DNA from: Bacillota bacterium
GTDB lineage: Bacteria > Bacillota_E > Sulfobacillia > Sulfobacillales > JAIMBI01
Reading direction: 5' to 3'
Length of the DNA: 64,000 bases
Assembly (NCBI GenBank): GCA_021828405.1
Contig: JAKARZ010000006.1
Coordinates: 1 to 64,000, forward strand
Part shown: positions 39,618 through 47,477 of the stretch, piece by piece
Numbering within the stretch: the first letter of the stretch is position 1
How the letters are laid out: each line of letters begins with the position of its first letter
The notes under the pieces: model-generated
What the model saw: the letters and a program-made list of their open reading frames with translations, nothing else
The model's database searches: none
What the model was told of the DNA's origin: nothing
Program-made: the position numbers and the translations under genes

Positions 39618-40356
39618 CGAACCGAGCTCCCGCGACCGACGCGCGGGCTGCACATGCGCCCACAAACGCCAAAAACAGCCGCTCGGCGTGTGCCTGCCGC
39701 CCCACCAGCGTCTCCGGGTGCCACTGCACGCCGATGGCGAACCGCCCCCCGGAGCCCTCCATGTCCATAGCCTCGATGGCCTCGATCACGCCATCGGGCG
39801 CCTGGGCCACGGCGCGAAAGCCCGCGGGGACCCGCTCCACCGCCTGATGGTGGAACGAGTTCACGGCCAAGGGCCCCGGTCCCACAATGTGCGCCAACCG
39901 GGACGTCGCATCCAGCATCACGGTGTGAGTGGTGTCCTCGCGGGCCTGCGCCTGTGTGTGGTTCAGCGCGTCTGGCTGCAGTCGGGGGATGTCCTGCACC
40001 AGCGACCCGCCGAACGCCACCGCCAGGGCCTGCATGCCTCGGCAGATGCCCAGCACCGGCACATCCGGCGCGAGCGTCCGCAGGTAAAGGATTTCGGCCG
40101 CGTCCCGCTCGGGAGAGTAGCCCGCCCAGTCCGTGCCCTCGTCCGCCGCGCCGAAAAGCGTGGGGGCGAAGTCGCCGCCACCGGTCAGCAGCAGGCCATC
40201 CAGCACCCGGACCGCATCGGGATTCGGCACGTTCGGCAAAAGGACCATCGCGGCGCCGCTCTGGGCGAGCGCCTGAATGTAGGTCCCGGCCACTTGATCG
40301 TACGGCCGCGCGCCGCCCCCCGCGTGCCGCATCGTAATGCCCACCACCGGTTTCAT
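39610..40356 (-). CDS. Class I glutamine amidotransferase-like hydrolase (PuuD/peptidase C26)
   Basis: 248 residues. GICRGMQALAVAFGG carries the nucleophile Cys, NSFHHQAVERV and GVQWHPE the catalytic His and Glu. The layout matches gamma-glutamyl-GABA hydrolase (PuuD). It cleaves gamma-glutamyl bonds. The ATG at 40356 (MKPVVGITMRH) is the natural start of the fold. With the asparaginase and amidohydrolase it forms a three-gene run of amide-bond hydrolases. Confidence 0.87.
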   Translation of the reverse strand: MKPVVGITMRHAGGGARPYDQVAGTYIQALAQSGAAMVLLPNVPNPDAVRVLDGLLLTGGGDFAPTLFGAADEGTDWAGYSPERDAAEILYLRTLAPDVPVLGICRGMQALAVAFGGSLVQDIPRLQPDALNHTQAQAREDTTHTVMLDATSRLAHIVGPGPLAVNSFHHQAVERVPAGFRAVAQAPDGVIEAIEAMDMEGSGGRFAIGVQWHPETLVGRQAHAERLFLAFVGACAARASVAGARFVG

Positions 40357-40431
40357 TCCACGTGCGCTTCCCCTCTGTCTCACTTTTGCCCACTCGAGCT
40401 TGGCGGCGTCGCGAGCGTCCCCCGCCCAAGC

Positions 40432-40821
40432 CTAAACGTCCAGCAACCCCAGGGAAATCGAGAGGGCGCGATCCACCCGCTCCATGATATGCGGGGCCAG
40501 GAGGCCGACACGGTCTTTCAGTCGACGTTTGTCGAGGGTGCGCACCTGCTCCAAGAGGATCAGGCACTCACGCCCCAGTGGCGATTCCTCGCGCGCCACC
40601 GTGACATGAATCGGCAGGCGGCCCTTGCTGTGCTGCGACGTGATGGCAGCTACAATCACGGTGGGACTGTACCGGTTGCCAATGTCATTTTGCAACACCA
40701 GCACCGGGCGGACCCCCCCTTGCTCCGATCCCACCACTGGCGACAAGTCCGCAAAGAAAATGTCGCCGCGACGGACCACCGATCCTACTGGTCGTTGGGA
40801 CTCGCTGCGTCCACTTCGCAT
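40432..40821 (-). CDS. mazF: mRNA interferase MazF/EndoA toxin
   Basis: 129 residues. VVRRGDIFFADLSPVVGSEQGGVRPVLVLQN is the MazF beginning, followed by VIVAAITSQ and LLEQVRTLDKRRL, all conserved in Firmicutes EndoA, which cuts mRNA at short sequences. The ATG at 40821 lies inside the antitoxin gene, giving a 37-base overlap typical of coupled toxin-antitoxin pairs. GGGAG lies 8 bases upstream. Confidence 0.93.
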   Translation of the reverse strand: MRSGRSESQRPVGSVVRRGDIFFADLSPVVGSEQGGVRPVLVLQNDIGNRYSPTVIVAAITSQHSKGRLPIHVTVAREESPLGRECLILLEQVRTLDKRRLKDRVGLLAPHIMERVDRALSISLGLLDV

Positions 40822-41066
40822 GCCTCCGGCTCCCACTGTTCCTCACGCAAATGGCAGTACATCTCACCCCACTCGCGGTACCCCGCGATAAGCTCATCGC
40901 GGAGCCGCTCGCGCGCAAGCTGATCCACATACCGGGCCACACTTTCGCGAATCAAATCGGCGCGCCCGCGGTGCTGCTCGCGCCCCAAATCATCCAGGGC
41001 CTCGATCAGTTCTCGGGGCATGCGCACAACCAGCCGGGCCACGGCCCCTCGACGCTCGTGTTCCAC
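40785..41066 (-). CDS. mazE: MazE-type ribbon-helix-helix antitoxin
   Basis: About 93 residues. ARLVVRMPRELIEALDDLGREQHRGRADLIRESVARYV is a ribbon-helix-helix domain like B. subtilis NdoAI/EndoAI; the tail, rich in Glu and Trp, should wrap the toxin. The GTG at 41066 with AGAGGTG about 8 bases upstream is preferred; an ATG at 41108 is an alternative. It binds its own promoter and neutralises MazF. Confidence 0.88.
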   Translation of the reverse strand: MEHERRGAVARLVVRMPRELIEALDDLGREQHRGRADLIRESVARYVDQLARERLRDELIAGYREWGEMYCHLREEQWEPEACEVDAASPNDQ

Positions 41067-41137
41067 GGGGACGCACCTCTTCCACTTCCAGCCTCGCTCG
41101 GTCTCCACACGATTGGACGTAAGCTCGACGCCGCTTC

Positions 41138-41166
41138 ATTATAGGCTTTCGGCCCACAGCAGTCAG
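41138..41166 (-). promoter_or_regulatory. sigma-A promoter of mazEF
   Basis: On the minus strand, -35 CTGACT (41166-41161), 17-base spacer, -10 TATAAT (41143-41138). It lies between alr and the antitoxin start and reads toward mazEF. Confidence 0.78.
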
Positions 41167-41232
41167 CATCCGGCCTTTTTCAATCACGTGTGGGCACACG
41201 AGGCCCCAGTGGTCCGACCCGAGCCGCCGCGG

Positions 41233-42342
41233 TCAAGAGTACACCCGCGGCACGCGAGCACCTATGCCGCACAGCACTTCATACGGAATGGTGTCCAGCC
41301 ACGCCGCCCAATCCTGGGCCGACACCTCCAGCGCCCCTTGGCGGCCAAGCAGCACCACCGGGTCGCCGACGTGCACGGGCACGTCCCGCGGCACGCCGAG
41401 CGTCAGTTGATCCATGGACACCCGCCCGACGATGGGAACCCGATGGCCGGCCACCATCGCGGCGCCGCGATTTGACAACCCTCGCCGGACGCCGTCGGCA
41501 TACCCGGCCGCCACCGTGGCGATGGTGAGTGGCGTTTGCGCCTGGTAGCTGTGCCCGTACCCCACGCGGAATCCGGCCGGCACCGTCTTCACCATGGTCA
41601 CCACCGACTGCAGGGCGAGCGCGGGGTGAAGCGGCGGCGCGCCCGCCCACGGCGACACGCCGTAGAGGGCCAACCCCACCCGTACGCCGTCGGCCTGCAG
41701 ACCGGGGAACCGCAGCGCCCCTGCCGAATTCGCCGCGTGCACCGGCGGCGACCACCCCTGGCGGCGGAGCCCATCCACCACCCGCACCAGCTGGCGGTAC
41801 TGGGCACGCGTCCACTCGGGATCGTCGTGATCGGCATCCGCCAGGTGAGTCATCAGCCCCACCCACCGGAGCGCCGGCTCTGCCGCGATACGCTCTGCCA
41901 AGGCCGGCGCATCCTCGGGTCGTGCGCCCACGCGGCCCATGCCGGTGTCCACTTTGAGGTGGACCCGGGCTTGGCGGCCCGCTTCCGACGCGGCCCGCAC
42001 CAGGGCCTCGATGACGGGGGCGCTGAATACGATGGCCTCCAAGTCCGCGCCCACCACCGACACGGCCTGCTCGGGCAAGATCGGGCCCAACACGAGGATG
42101 CGGCTCGCAACCCCGGCACAGCGAAGCTCCCAGCCTTCCTCCGGCAAGGCGACGGCCAGAGCGTCGGCCCCAGCCTCGAGCACCGTCCTCGCCACGGGAA
42201 CGGCCCCATGGCCGTACGCGTTGGCCTTGACCACGGCCCATAGGCGGGTCTTGGGTGCCAATGCCCGGCGCACCACCTGCACGTTGGCGCGGATGGCCTC
42301 CAGGCGCACCAGGGCGTGCGTCGCGCGCTCCGGCCCGATCAC
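41233..42342 (-). CDS. alr: Alanine racemase
   Basis: 369 residues. Alr makes D-alanine for peptidoglycan using pyridoxal phosphate. AVVKANAYGHGA holds the PLP lysine (K39); GYGHSYQA carries the catalytic Tyr; VKVDTGMGRVG-like LKVDTGMGRVG and GRVSMDQ are also conserved. The GTG at 42342 overlaps the stop of nnrE-nnrD by two bases. This order (acpS, nnrD, alr, mazE, mazF) is the familiar Firmicutes arrangement. Confidence 0.94.
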   Translation of the reverse strand: MIGPERATHALVRLEAIRANVQVVRRALAPKTRLWAVVKANAYGHGAVPVARTVLEAGADALAVALPEEGWELRCAGVASRILVLGPILPEQAVSVVGADLEAIVFSAPVIEALVRAASEAGRQARVHLKVDTGMGRVGARPEDAPALAERIAAEPALRWVGLMTHLADADHDDPEWTRAQYRQLVRVVDGLRRQGWSPPVHAANSAGALRFPGLQADGVRVGLALYGVSPWAGAPPLHPALALQSVVTMVKTVPAGFRVGYGHSYQAQTPLTIATVAAGYADGVRRGLSNRGAAMVAGHRVPIVGRVSMDQLTLGVPRDVPVHVGDPVVLLGRQGALEVSAQDWAAWLDTIPYEVLCGIGARVPRVYS

Positions 42343-43820
42343 CACACCCACTCCGGCCAATCGCCCGGAACACCCGCCGCGTGCCGCACTGCCGATAGAG
42401 CATCCAGCAAATCTTCCGCCGACCCCCCGGACGGGCCGTGCGTCCACCGCATCCGGTCTCCCGCCAGGCCGTGCCACCACGCACCCAGCCGCGCTGCCGA
42501 CAGAGGCTCCAACCCCCGCGCCAGCAGTCCTCCGATGACGCCCGCCAAAACGTCCCCCGTCCCGGCGGTCGCCAGTTCCGGCCCTCCGGGCCAATTGACG
42601 AACAGAGGACCGTCCCCCGCCCCGACCAGCGTGTGGCGGCCTTTCAGCAGCACCACGCCGCCCGTGGCCCGCACCAGCTCGCGCACCGCTGCCTCCCGAT
42701 GGCTCGCCACCCAAGTGGCGTCGCGGTCCAAGAGGCGCGCCGCCTCCGCCGTGTGTGGCGTAAACACCGCGCCGGGCCACCGGGGCCGGCCAGCCGCCAC
42801 GTACGCCGCCACCGCCCCCGCGTCCACCACCGCAGGCAGGCCCGTGGCCCGCACCGCCTCCACCAAGGACGGGGCGAGGGTGGCCCCCGGGCCCAGCACC
42901 ACCGCCCCGGCCCGTCCCAGAGCCCGCCGGGCCCCGTCGTCCAGCGTCAGCGCCCCGTCTTGCTCCGGCAGCACCCGCACCACGGCCGGCAGGAAGCGAA
43001 TCCGCTCCGCACCCGCGCCAGCGCACCAAATTTCCACGTATCCCATGCCCGCCCGCATCCCGCCGGCCGCTGCCAGGCCGGGTGCGCCGGTGTACTCGGC
43101 AGAGCCGCCCACGACGGCCAGGATGCCCCGGGCATACTTGTCCGCGGCCGCATCCCGCTCGGGCAGCGTCTCGTCCGGCCGGGCCAACCGAAACCGCTGG
43201 CCCAGTCGCATCGGCAGGCCGATATCCGCCACCGTCAGGCGGCCCAGCCGTGACGCCGCCGGCTCCAGCACATGCGCCGGCTTGAGCGCGCCCACGGCCA
43301 TGGTCTCCACCATGACCGGCCCGTCGGTCCAGCACCGGCCGGTATCCGCCTCCACCCCCGTGGGCAGATCCACCGCGAGGACTCGCGACCGCCCCAAGTG
43401 GGGCCACAGCGCGGACCACGGCGGCCCGAGCGCCCGGTTTTGGCCCGTGCCCAGCACCGCGTCCACCACCAAGTCCGACGTGCCGAGCGCCCCGAGCAGC
43501 TGGCCGCCCTCCACGGGCCGGGCGCCGGCAGCCAGCGCGCTGGCCACAACGGCGGCCGCCCCGTCAAACCGGGGGACCGTTGGCATGAACACCTGGGTGT
43601 CCACCCCGGCCAACGCCAAACGGCGTGCCGCCACCAATCCATCGCCGCCATTCTGGCCCGGACCCACGAGAATCAGAGGGTGCGTGGCCTCCCATGCCCG
43701 CACGCGGCGGGCCACCGCGGCGCCCGCCGCTTCCATCAGCCACGTTGGATCAATGCCCAGGCCGGCGGCGGCCGCATCGGCCGCCCGCGCCTCCTCGGCG
43801 GTCCACACCGGCCGGTTCAC
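42339..43820 (-). CDS. nnr: Bifunctional NAD(P)HX epimerase / ADP-dependent dehydratase
   Basis: 493 residues. The N-terminal YjeF_N domain (epimerase, about 1-215) has LMEAAGAAVARRV, VGPGQNGGDGLVAARRLALAG and AVDLPTGVEADTG. The C-terminal ribokinase-like dehydratase (about 225-493) has VVGGSAEYTGAPGLAA, TPHTAEAARLL, LKGRHTLV and the ADP-binding TAGTGDVLAGVIGGLLA. Together they repair hydrated NAD(P)H. The GTG at 43820 has AGGAGGAG 8 bases upstream and starts right after the acpS stop. Confidence 0.93.
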   Translation of the reverse strand: MNRPVWTAEEARAADAAAAGLGIDPTWLMEAAGAAVARRVRAWEATHPLILVGPGQNGGDGLVAARRLALAGVDTQVFMPTVPRFDGAAAVVASALAAGARPVEGGQLLGALGTSDLVVDAVLGTGQNRALGPPWSALWPHLGRSRVLAVDLPTGVEADTGRCWTDGPVMVETMAVGALKPAHVLEPAASRLGRLTVADIGLPMRLGQRFRLARPDETLPERDAAADKYARGILAVVGGSAEYTGAPGLAAAGGMRAGMGYVEIWCAGAGAERIRFLPAVVRVLPEQDGALTLDDGARRALGRAGAVVLGPGATLAPSLVEAVRATGLPAVVDAGAVAAYVAAGRPRWPGAVFTPHTAEAARLLDRDATWVASHREAAVRELVRATGGVVLLKGRHTLVGAGDGPLFVNWPGGPELATAGTGDVLAGVIGGLLARGLEPLSAARLGAWWHGLAGDRMRWTHGPSGGSAEDLLDALSAVRHAAGVPGDWPEWVW

Positions 43821-43821
43821 G

Positions 43822-44220
43822 CTACGGCTCCTCCTCCGCGGTCTGAAGGACCGCCACCGCGACCGCGACGTCGTGCTCATGCGTCATCGACACCAGCACC
43901 GTGAGGTGGTGGGCATCCAGCCACTCCCCCAGCGGGCCGCGAATCGACACCGGGGGCGGCTGATTCAGGCGACCGCCCACCACGATCTGGCGCCACGCGG
44001 ACCCCCGGAAGCCCCCGGCGGCCTTGACGACGGCTTCTTTGGCGGCGAACCGTGCCGCCAGCCGCTGCCAGCGATTTTTCCCGTCCCCCGCGTACTGAAT
44101 CTCGTCGTCGTCAAACACGCGCGGCACCAAGCGGGTCCTCCGCTCCGCCGCCGCCTTGAAGCGCGCCACGTCAACGGCATCAACCCCGATGCCCCACACC
44201 CGGCCCGGCCCTCTGTCCAT
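43822..44220 (-). CDS. acpS: Holo-[acyl-carrier-protein] synthase
   Basis: 132 residues. GIGVDAVDVARF and RFAAKEAVVKAAG are the AcpS signatures with the Mg-binding Asp and Glu; it attaches the 4'-phosphopantetheine arm to acyl carrier protein. The ATG at 44220 overlaps the preceding methyltransferase stop by one base (TGATG). Confidence 0.93.
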   Translation of the reverse strand: MDRGPGRVWGIGVDAVDVARFKAAAERRTRLVPRVFDDDEIQYAGDGKNRWQRLAARFAAKEAVVKAAGGFRGSAWRQIVVGGRLNQPPPVSIRGPLGEWLDAHHLTVLVSMTHEHDVAVAVAVLQTAEEEP

Positions 44221-44831
44221 CAGGAGGGTTCATCCCGAGGCGCGGTGGCAGTCAGCAACCACACCGCATCGCTCAGGTCGGTCGCGGATACTACGGTGAA
44301 CCCCGCCCCCGCCACCTGATCGCCGGCGGCCGCACGGTCCACCCGCTCGTGCATCGGTGGACCCACCTCGGTCGGGGCCGCCCTCCAGTCGGCGATGACC
44401 AGCCGGCCGCCGGGCTTCAAGACGCGCCGCGCCTCGGCCAAACTCCGATGGATCTCGCCGTTGGGTGTTCCGTGCATCAGTTCGTGGTAAAGGGCAATCC
44501 AAATCATGCCATCCAGCGACTGGTGCGCAAGTCCCGTGGCGGCGGCCGTTCCGTCACACACCCCCACCTGGGGGTGTGCAGAATTCGGGAACCGTTCGGT
44601 CAGGAGTTCCCGGGCTTCACGACTCGGGTCCACGGCCCACACCCGCCCAGCCAAACCAACGGCCCGCGCCAGCTCGTCGACCAGATATCCGCTGCCCGCC
44701 CCCACGTCGGCCACGGCCATGCCCTCGCCTAGCGCTAGCGCGAGAAGAATCGGCGGACGCGGAAACCAGCGCGCACGCCGGGGATCCAGCAGCATTTCGA
44801 GCCGCCTGCGATTTTCCCATGGATTCTTCAT
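44220..44831 (-). CDS. Class I SAM-dependent methyltransferase
   Basis: 203 residues. VADVGAGSGYLVDELARAVG (motif I), VWAVDPSREARELL (motif II), and a post-II region ALYHELMHGTP...EARRVLKPGGRLVIADW. Its start MKNPWENRRRLEMLLDPRRARW resembles a group of uncharacterised small methyltransferases. The substrate is unknown. It heads the acpS-nnr-alr transcription unit, with the acpS start overlapping its stop. Confidence 0.85.
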   Translation of the reverse strand: MKNPWENRRRLEMLLDPRRARWFPRPPILLALALGEGMAVADVGAGSGYLVDELARAVGLAGRVWAVDPSREARELLTERFPNSAHPQVGVCDGTAAATGLAHQSLDGMIWIALYHELMHGTPNGEIHRSLAEARRVLKPGGRLVIADWRAAPTEVGPPMHERVDRAAAGDQVAGAGFTVVSATDLSDAVWLLTATAPRDEPS

Positions 44832-45087
44832 GGAATTGCCTCCTTACTTTAAGAGCCGAAAGCACGATGCGCTTCCCGGGCCGGCGACTGCTCCCGCCGT
44901 GCTCTGGCCCCACCCTCTCGATCCGATGCGTTGACCAGCATGGTACCAAACGCCAGCGATTAATGGGACAAGAACGAACCCCGCGCGACCGTCCCAACAG
45001 GCGCGTCAGCAGCCGAGCGGGAAGCCGTCCGGACCACCGTGCTGGTGCCGGTGCGCGCCAGCGAAAGTCGATCGGCGGGATTTCTTG

Positions 45088-46365
45088 TCAGTGATGGGCA
45101 GTGGCACCTGGCCTTGCTGGAGGATCGGGTTCCGCCCGCTCGGGCACGACCGGCTGCCCTCCCACGTACACGCCCCGCACGAGGTTGGCTCCGTATCGAT
45201 AACAGGGCACGCGATAGTCGTCGGTGTCCCATACGACAAGGTCGCCCCAAGACCCTGCCGTGAGCCGCCCCACATCGGCCCGGCTCAGTGCCGCCGCCCC
45301 GCCCCGCGTGACCGCCGCCCACACCTCTTCCGGCGTCAGATGCAACCACGCGGCCGCCCACGGCAGGAGCGTCCCGAGGCAGCTGGTCGGCGACGACCCG
45401 GGGTTCCCGTCGGAGGCAATTGCGATGGGCACCCCCGCGTCCAGAAACTGGCGCGCCGGGGCCATGTGTTCGGGGTGCAGATACCCCGCGGTGCCGGGAA
45501 GCAGCACCGCCACTGTGCCGGCCGCCTTCAGAGCTGCGATGCCCTCGGGCGATGTGTAGGCGCAGTGGTCGGCCGACACGGCGCCGCACCGCGCGGCGAC
45601 CGCCGCCCCGCCGCCGTCCTGCAGCTCATCGACGTGCACTTTGATGGCCAGTCCCCGCTGCTGGGCCGCCGCGAGATACGGCTCGGCGGCCGCGGCGTCA
45701 AACACGCCGGGCTCCAAAAAAATGTCGACAAAGTCGGCCCGCCCCACCAGTGCCGCGTGCGTGGCCGCCATCTCCCCGAGAAAGCGCGCCGGGTCCCCCC
45801 GATGCGAGGGGGGGAGGGCATGCGCCCCCAGAAAGGTGAGCACCAGGCGCTGGGGCCCTTCAGCCCGCAGGGTTTCCGCCAGCCGCATGAGGCGCAGTTC
45901 AGCGGCGGGCGTGAGGCCGTATCCGGTTTTCAGCTCCAGGGTCGTGGTGCCCGTCCGAAGGGCCTCCCCGAGCCGGGCGCGCGTCGCCGCCAGCACGTCA
46001 TCGTCGGACGCGGCCGCCGTGGCCGACACCGTGGCCAAGATGCCGCCGCCGGCCTGGAGCATCTCCAAATAATCCGCCCCCCGGGCCCTGAGCGCCACTT
46101 CCTGGGCCCGCTGACCCGCATACAGGAGATGGGTGTGCGCATCCACCAGGCCCGGGGTCACCAGTCGGCGCTCGGCGTCCACCGCTAGGCCCTCTGCCTC
46201 CGGCGGCAGCCGGCGCTCGGGGCCCGCGTAGCGCACCCGGCCATCCGCCACCCACACCGCCGCATCGCCCAAAACCGCGAACCGCGCGCCATCGCCCGCC
46301 ATGGTGAGCAGCTGACCGATGTTCGTCATCACCAGGTTGGCCGAGCGCCCTCGCGAGGCGGTCAT
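45088..46365 (-). CDS. hutI: Imidazolonepropionase
   Basis: 425 residues. HutI opens the ring of imidazolone-5-propionate to N-formimino-glutamate in histidine breakdown. TPGLVDAHTHLLYAG gives the metal HxH, ELKTGYGL, FLGAHALPP, IKVHVDELQD, SADHCAYTSPEGIAAL and IASDGNPGSSPTS carry the remaining site. Its ATG overlaps the ftcD stop (ATGA). Confidence 0.94.
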   Translation of the reverse strand: MTASRGRSANLVMTNIGQLLTMAGDGARFAVLGDAAVWVADGRVRYAGPERRLPPEAEGLAVDAERRLVTPGLVDAHTHLLYAGQRAQEVALRARGADYLEMLQAGGGILATVSATAAASDDDVLAATRARLGEALRTGTTTLELKTGYGLTPAAELRLMRLAETLRAEGPQRLVLTFLGAHALPPSHRGDPARFLGEMAATHAALVGRADFVDIFLEPGVFDAAAAEPYLAAAQQRGLAIKVHVDELQDGGGAAVAARCGAVSADHCAYTSPEGIAALKAAGTVAVLLPGTAGYLHPEHMAPARQFLDAGVPIAIASDGNPGSSPTSCLGTLLPWAAAWLHLTPEEVWAAVTRGGAAALSRADVGRLTAGSWGDLVVWDTDDYRVPCYRYGANLVRGVYVGGQPVVPERAEPDPPARPGATAHH

Positions 46366-47315
46366 CCCCGCTGCCCTCCCGCCATCTCGGCTTCATCCGC
46401 CCCCGAGGTGGCCGGCTGAACGCGGGCCAGATCCAAGAGCCCCAGCTCCAGGACTTGACCCACCGAGAACCGGTGCGCCTGGAGATAGTACTGGGCCGAC
46501 GCCAACATCGCGGCCAGCGGTACCATGCCCACGATTTCGGTTTCGGTCACCGCCGCGCCGAAGCGCGCCGCCTCGCGCCTCACCAATTCCAGCGCCGCCG
46601 GCAGGGACGTGCGGCGGAAGTCCACCAGGTTCATCGAGACCTGCATCCGGCCATGGCCGACGGTGTCCATGGCCAACGCCTTCACGCCAACCAAGCCGCC
46701 GCTCGATCCGCGCACCGCGCGCGCCACCGCATTGGCCACCGCTGGGTCGCCGGTGCTGATCCACACATTGAATGCCACCAGCGCCGGGCGGGCCCCGACC
46801 GCCACCGCCCCCGCGGTGGGATGAGGAGTCGCGGGGCCAAAGTCCGGCACCCAAAAGGGATCGCGCATGCGCGAGGCGAGTCCTTCAAATTCGCCCCGGC
46901 GGACGTCGGCCAGATTTCGCCGCCGCGGCCGTCGGGCGGCTTCGCCGTAGAGATACACGGGCACACCCAGCTCAGACCCGATGCGCTGGCCGACGGATTC
47001 CGCCAGTGCCACACAATAAGACATGGGGGTGTCTCCCAGGGGGACAAACGGCACCACGTCCGCCGCCCCGATGCGAGGATGCGTCCCTCGGTGCTGGGTC
47101 AGGTCGATGCGGGCCACGGCCGCCGCCACGGCGCGCCACGCGGCGCCAGCCACCGTCTCCCCCTCCCCGGCTACTGTGAGCACGAACCGGTGGTGGTCCG
47201 CGTCAGTCGACGCGTCCAACACGTGAACCCCTGGCCCTCGCGCCGCGTCGACAATGGCCGCCACCACCTCGGGCCGGCGCCCCTCGCTGAAATTGGCCAC
47301 ACACTCCACCAACAC
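46362..47315 (-). CDS. ftcD: Glutamate formimidoyltransferase
   Basis: 317 residues. It transfers the formimino group from formiminoglutamate to tetrahydrofolate. ECVANFSEGRRPEVV, DADHHRFVLT, HRGTHPRIGAADVVPFVP and YLYGEAARRP are family motifs. It has only the transferase domain, not the cyclodeaminase. The GTG at 47315 has GGAGGG 7 bases upstream and is preferred over an open-frame extension of 22 codons. Forms an ftcD-hutI operon; hutH and hutU are not in the window. Confidence 0.93.
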   Translation of the reverse strand: MLVECVANFSEGRRPEVVAAIVDAARGPGVHVLDASTDADHHRFVLTVAGEGETVAGAAWRAVAAAVARIDLTQHRGTHPRIGAADVVPFVPLGDTPMSYCVALAESVGQRIGSELGVPVYLYGEAARRPRRRNLADVRRGEFEGLASRMRDPFWVPDFGPATPHPTAGAVAVGARPALVAFNVWISTGDPAVANAVARAVRGSSGGLVGVKALAMDTVGHGRMQVSMNLVDFRRTSLPAALELVRREAARFGAAVTETEIVGMVPLAAMLASAQYYLQAHRFSVGQVLELGLLDLARVQPATSGADEAEMAGGQRG

Positions 47316-47477
47316 GGGCGATCCCTCCGCGTCCTGGGAACCTCGGCCTCCAAATTCAACACGCTGGCTTGGCGATCCCACGGGGCCCGCTTAAGCTAAA
47401 AACACGCTCGCGGCTCCCCGGAGGAGAACTCGCGCACAGGTTTCCGGCGCAAGGAGGCGGTCAAGACGGATTCTCCG

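Noticed and set aside
41233..43419. 728-codon minus-strand frame spanning alr and part of nnr
   Set aside because: Only the alr portion matches a family; the upstream part is nnr read in the wrong frame. The true alr start is the GTG overlapping the nnr stop.
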